Source: Eunapius fragilis (lineage: Eukaryota > Porifera > Demospongiae > Spongillida > Spongillidae). From it: a stretch of 64,000 bases of DNA. The position numbers and the translations under genes were made by a program. The notes beneath the pieces are model-generated. The model was not told the origin of the DNA. It did no database searches and worked only from the letters and a program-made list of their open reading frames with translations. The stretch covers positions 1,547,350 through 1,611,349 of the forward strand of contig OY811990.1 in the NCBI GenBank assembly GCA_963681505.1, read 5' to 3'. Shown here piece by piece: positions 63,639 to 64,000 of the stretch; within the stretch, counting starts at the first letter, position 1; each line of letters begins with the position of its first letter.

Positions 63639-64000
63639 TCAATCAGACATCCATGTATTGTACAAAATTTTAGGTCGTGACGGTCGTGATGGATGGGCTG
63701 AGTTACCAGTACTGCCATTATTGAGCTGATGGTCAGAGGGCCTGACAGTCACAATTATGTTACTAATACCAACACGAGAAGTGCGGATTGCACTGGGAGG
63801 CTTCAGCTGCAAAATATCCATGATTCTCATTCTAAACCTTTTGTTCACCGCTATGAATACCATGGGGCCTGCAGTTGGCACTAAGTATAAGCATAAAACA
63901 GCAATATGTAGAAGTGGTATATCCACTTTGGCAAAGGTTGTTTGATTGGCAATAGCGACTACTTCTTCCAAGATGATGAAAAAAGAACCCATAATGAATG
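63639..64000 (-). CDS. Rhodopsin-like 7TM receptor, C-terminal part (runs off window)
   Basis: The frame is open from the right edge to a stop at 63639. It shows a TM7-like helix (LLHIAVLCLYLVPTAGPMVF), then VNKRFRMRIMDIL, resembling the NPxxY...FR helix-8 junction of class-A receptors with NPxxY changed to AGPMV. A cytoplasmic tail of about 60 residues follows, with Ser/Arg clusters (HPSRPSRPK) and the end NTWMSD. The first five or six helices lie outside the window, so ligand and subfamily cannot be assigned. It would couple to G proteins at the plasma membrane if functional. Confidence 0.65.
   Translation of the reverse strand, partial: FIMGSFFIILEEVVAIANQTTFAKVDIPLLHIAVLCLYLVPTAGPMVFIAVNKRFRMRIMDILQLKPPSAIRTSRVGISNIIVTVRPSDHQLNNGSTGNSAHPSRPSRPKILYNTWMSD

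Overview
The window is animal nuclear DNA. It has multi-exon genes with GT/AG introns, receptor-type proteins, palindromic transposons, DIRS-type and LINE-type retroelement debris, a tRNA-derived SINE and long minisatellites. The Ig, receptor-kinase and 7TM genes, short introns and lack of synapomorphic bilaterian genes fit an early-branching metazoan, most likely a demosponge. That placement is inference, because nothing in the sequence names the species.

Four genes can be supported. (1) 753-2650 (+): the 3' part of an immunoglobulin-superfamily receptor with two good Ig domains, one degenerate Ig domain, one transmembrane helix and a cytoplasmic tail ending in a textbook ITAM (YSFL-x7-YTNL). 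(2) 18969-48529 (+): a receptor tyrosine kinase in 34 exons. All splice phases close and the coding length is 5223 nt (1740 residues). It has a mucin-like N-terminus, a seven-exon Cys-rich/FN3-like module present twice, FN3-like repeats, a TM helix, a RET/FGFR-class kinase domain and a tail with a second ITAM-spaced tyrosine pair. (3) 59706-60719 (+): an intronless secreted protein built from an acidic repeat block, a basic block and a mixed-charge block, with its own TATA box and polyadenylation signal. (4) 63639-64000 (-): the last exon of a rhodopsin-like 7TM receptor running off the right edge.

Layout: 0-3 kb ITAM receptor; 5.6-10.8 kb a graveyard of LINE-like reverse-transcriptase C-termini in both orientations; 11.6-17.8 kb a duplicated composite repeat with near-perfect hairpin MITEs; 18-48.5 kb the kinase gene, whose introns hold at least ten unrelated minisatellites, a DIRS-like gag/RT remnant, a tyrosine-recombinase remnant and several inverted-repeat elements; 49.7-50.5 kb a Mutator-like element carrying a RalGAP-beta gene fragment; 53.6-54.8 kb a decayed RAG1/Transib-type transposase; 56-59 kb a second copy of the gene-3 promoter region broken up by transposons; 61.1-62.1 kb a nested foldback element.

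Two elements in the window carry captured host gene fragments. One of them, inside intron 18 of the kinase gene, holds an inverted copy of the first Ig exon of the ITAM receptor lying 32 kb upstream. The ITAM receptor and the ITAM-spaced kinase tail share a strand and a neighbourhood. Both could feed tandem-SH2 (Syk-like) signalling, but that link is inference.
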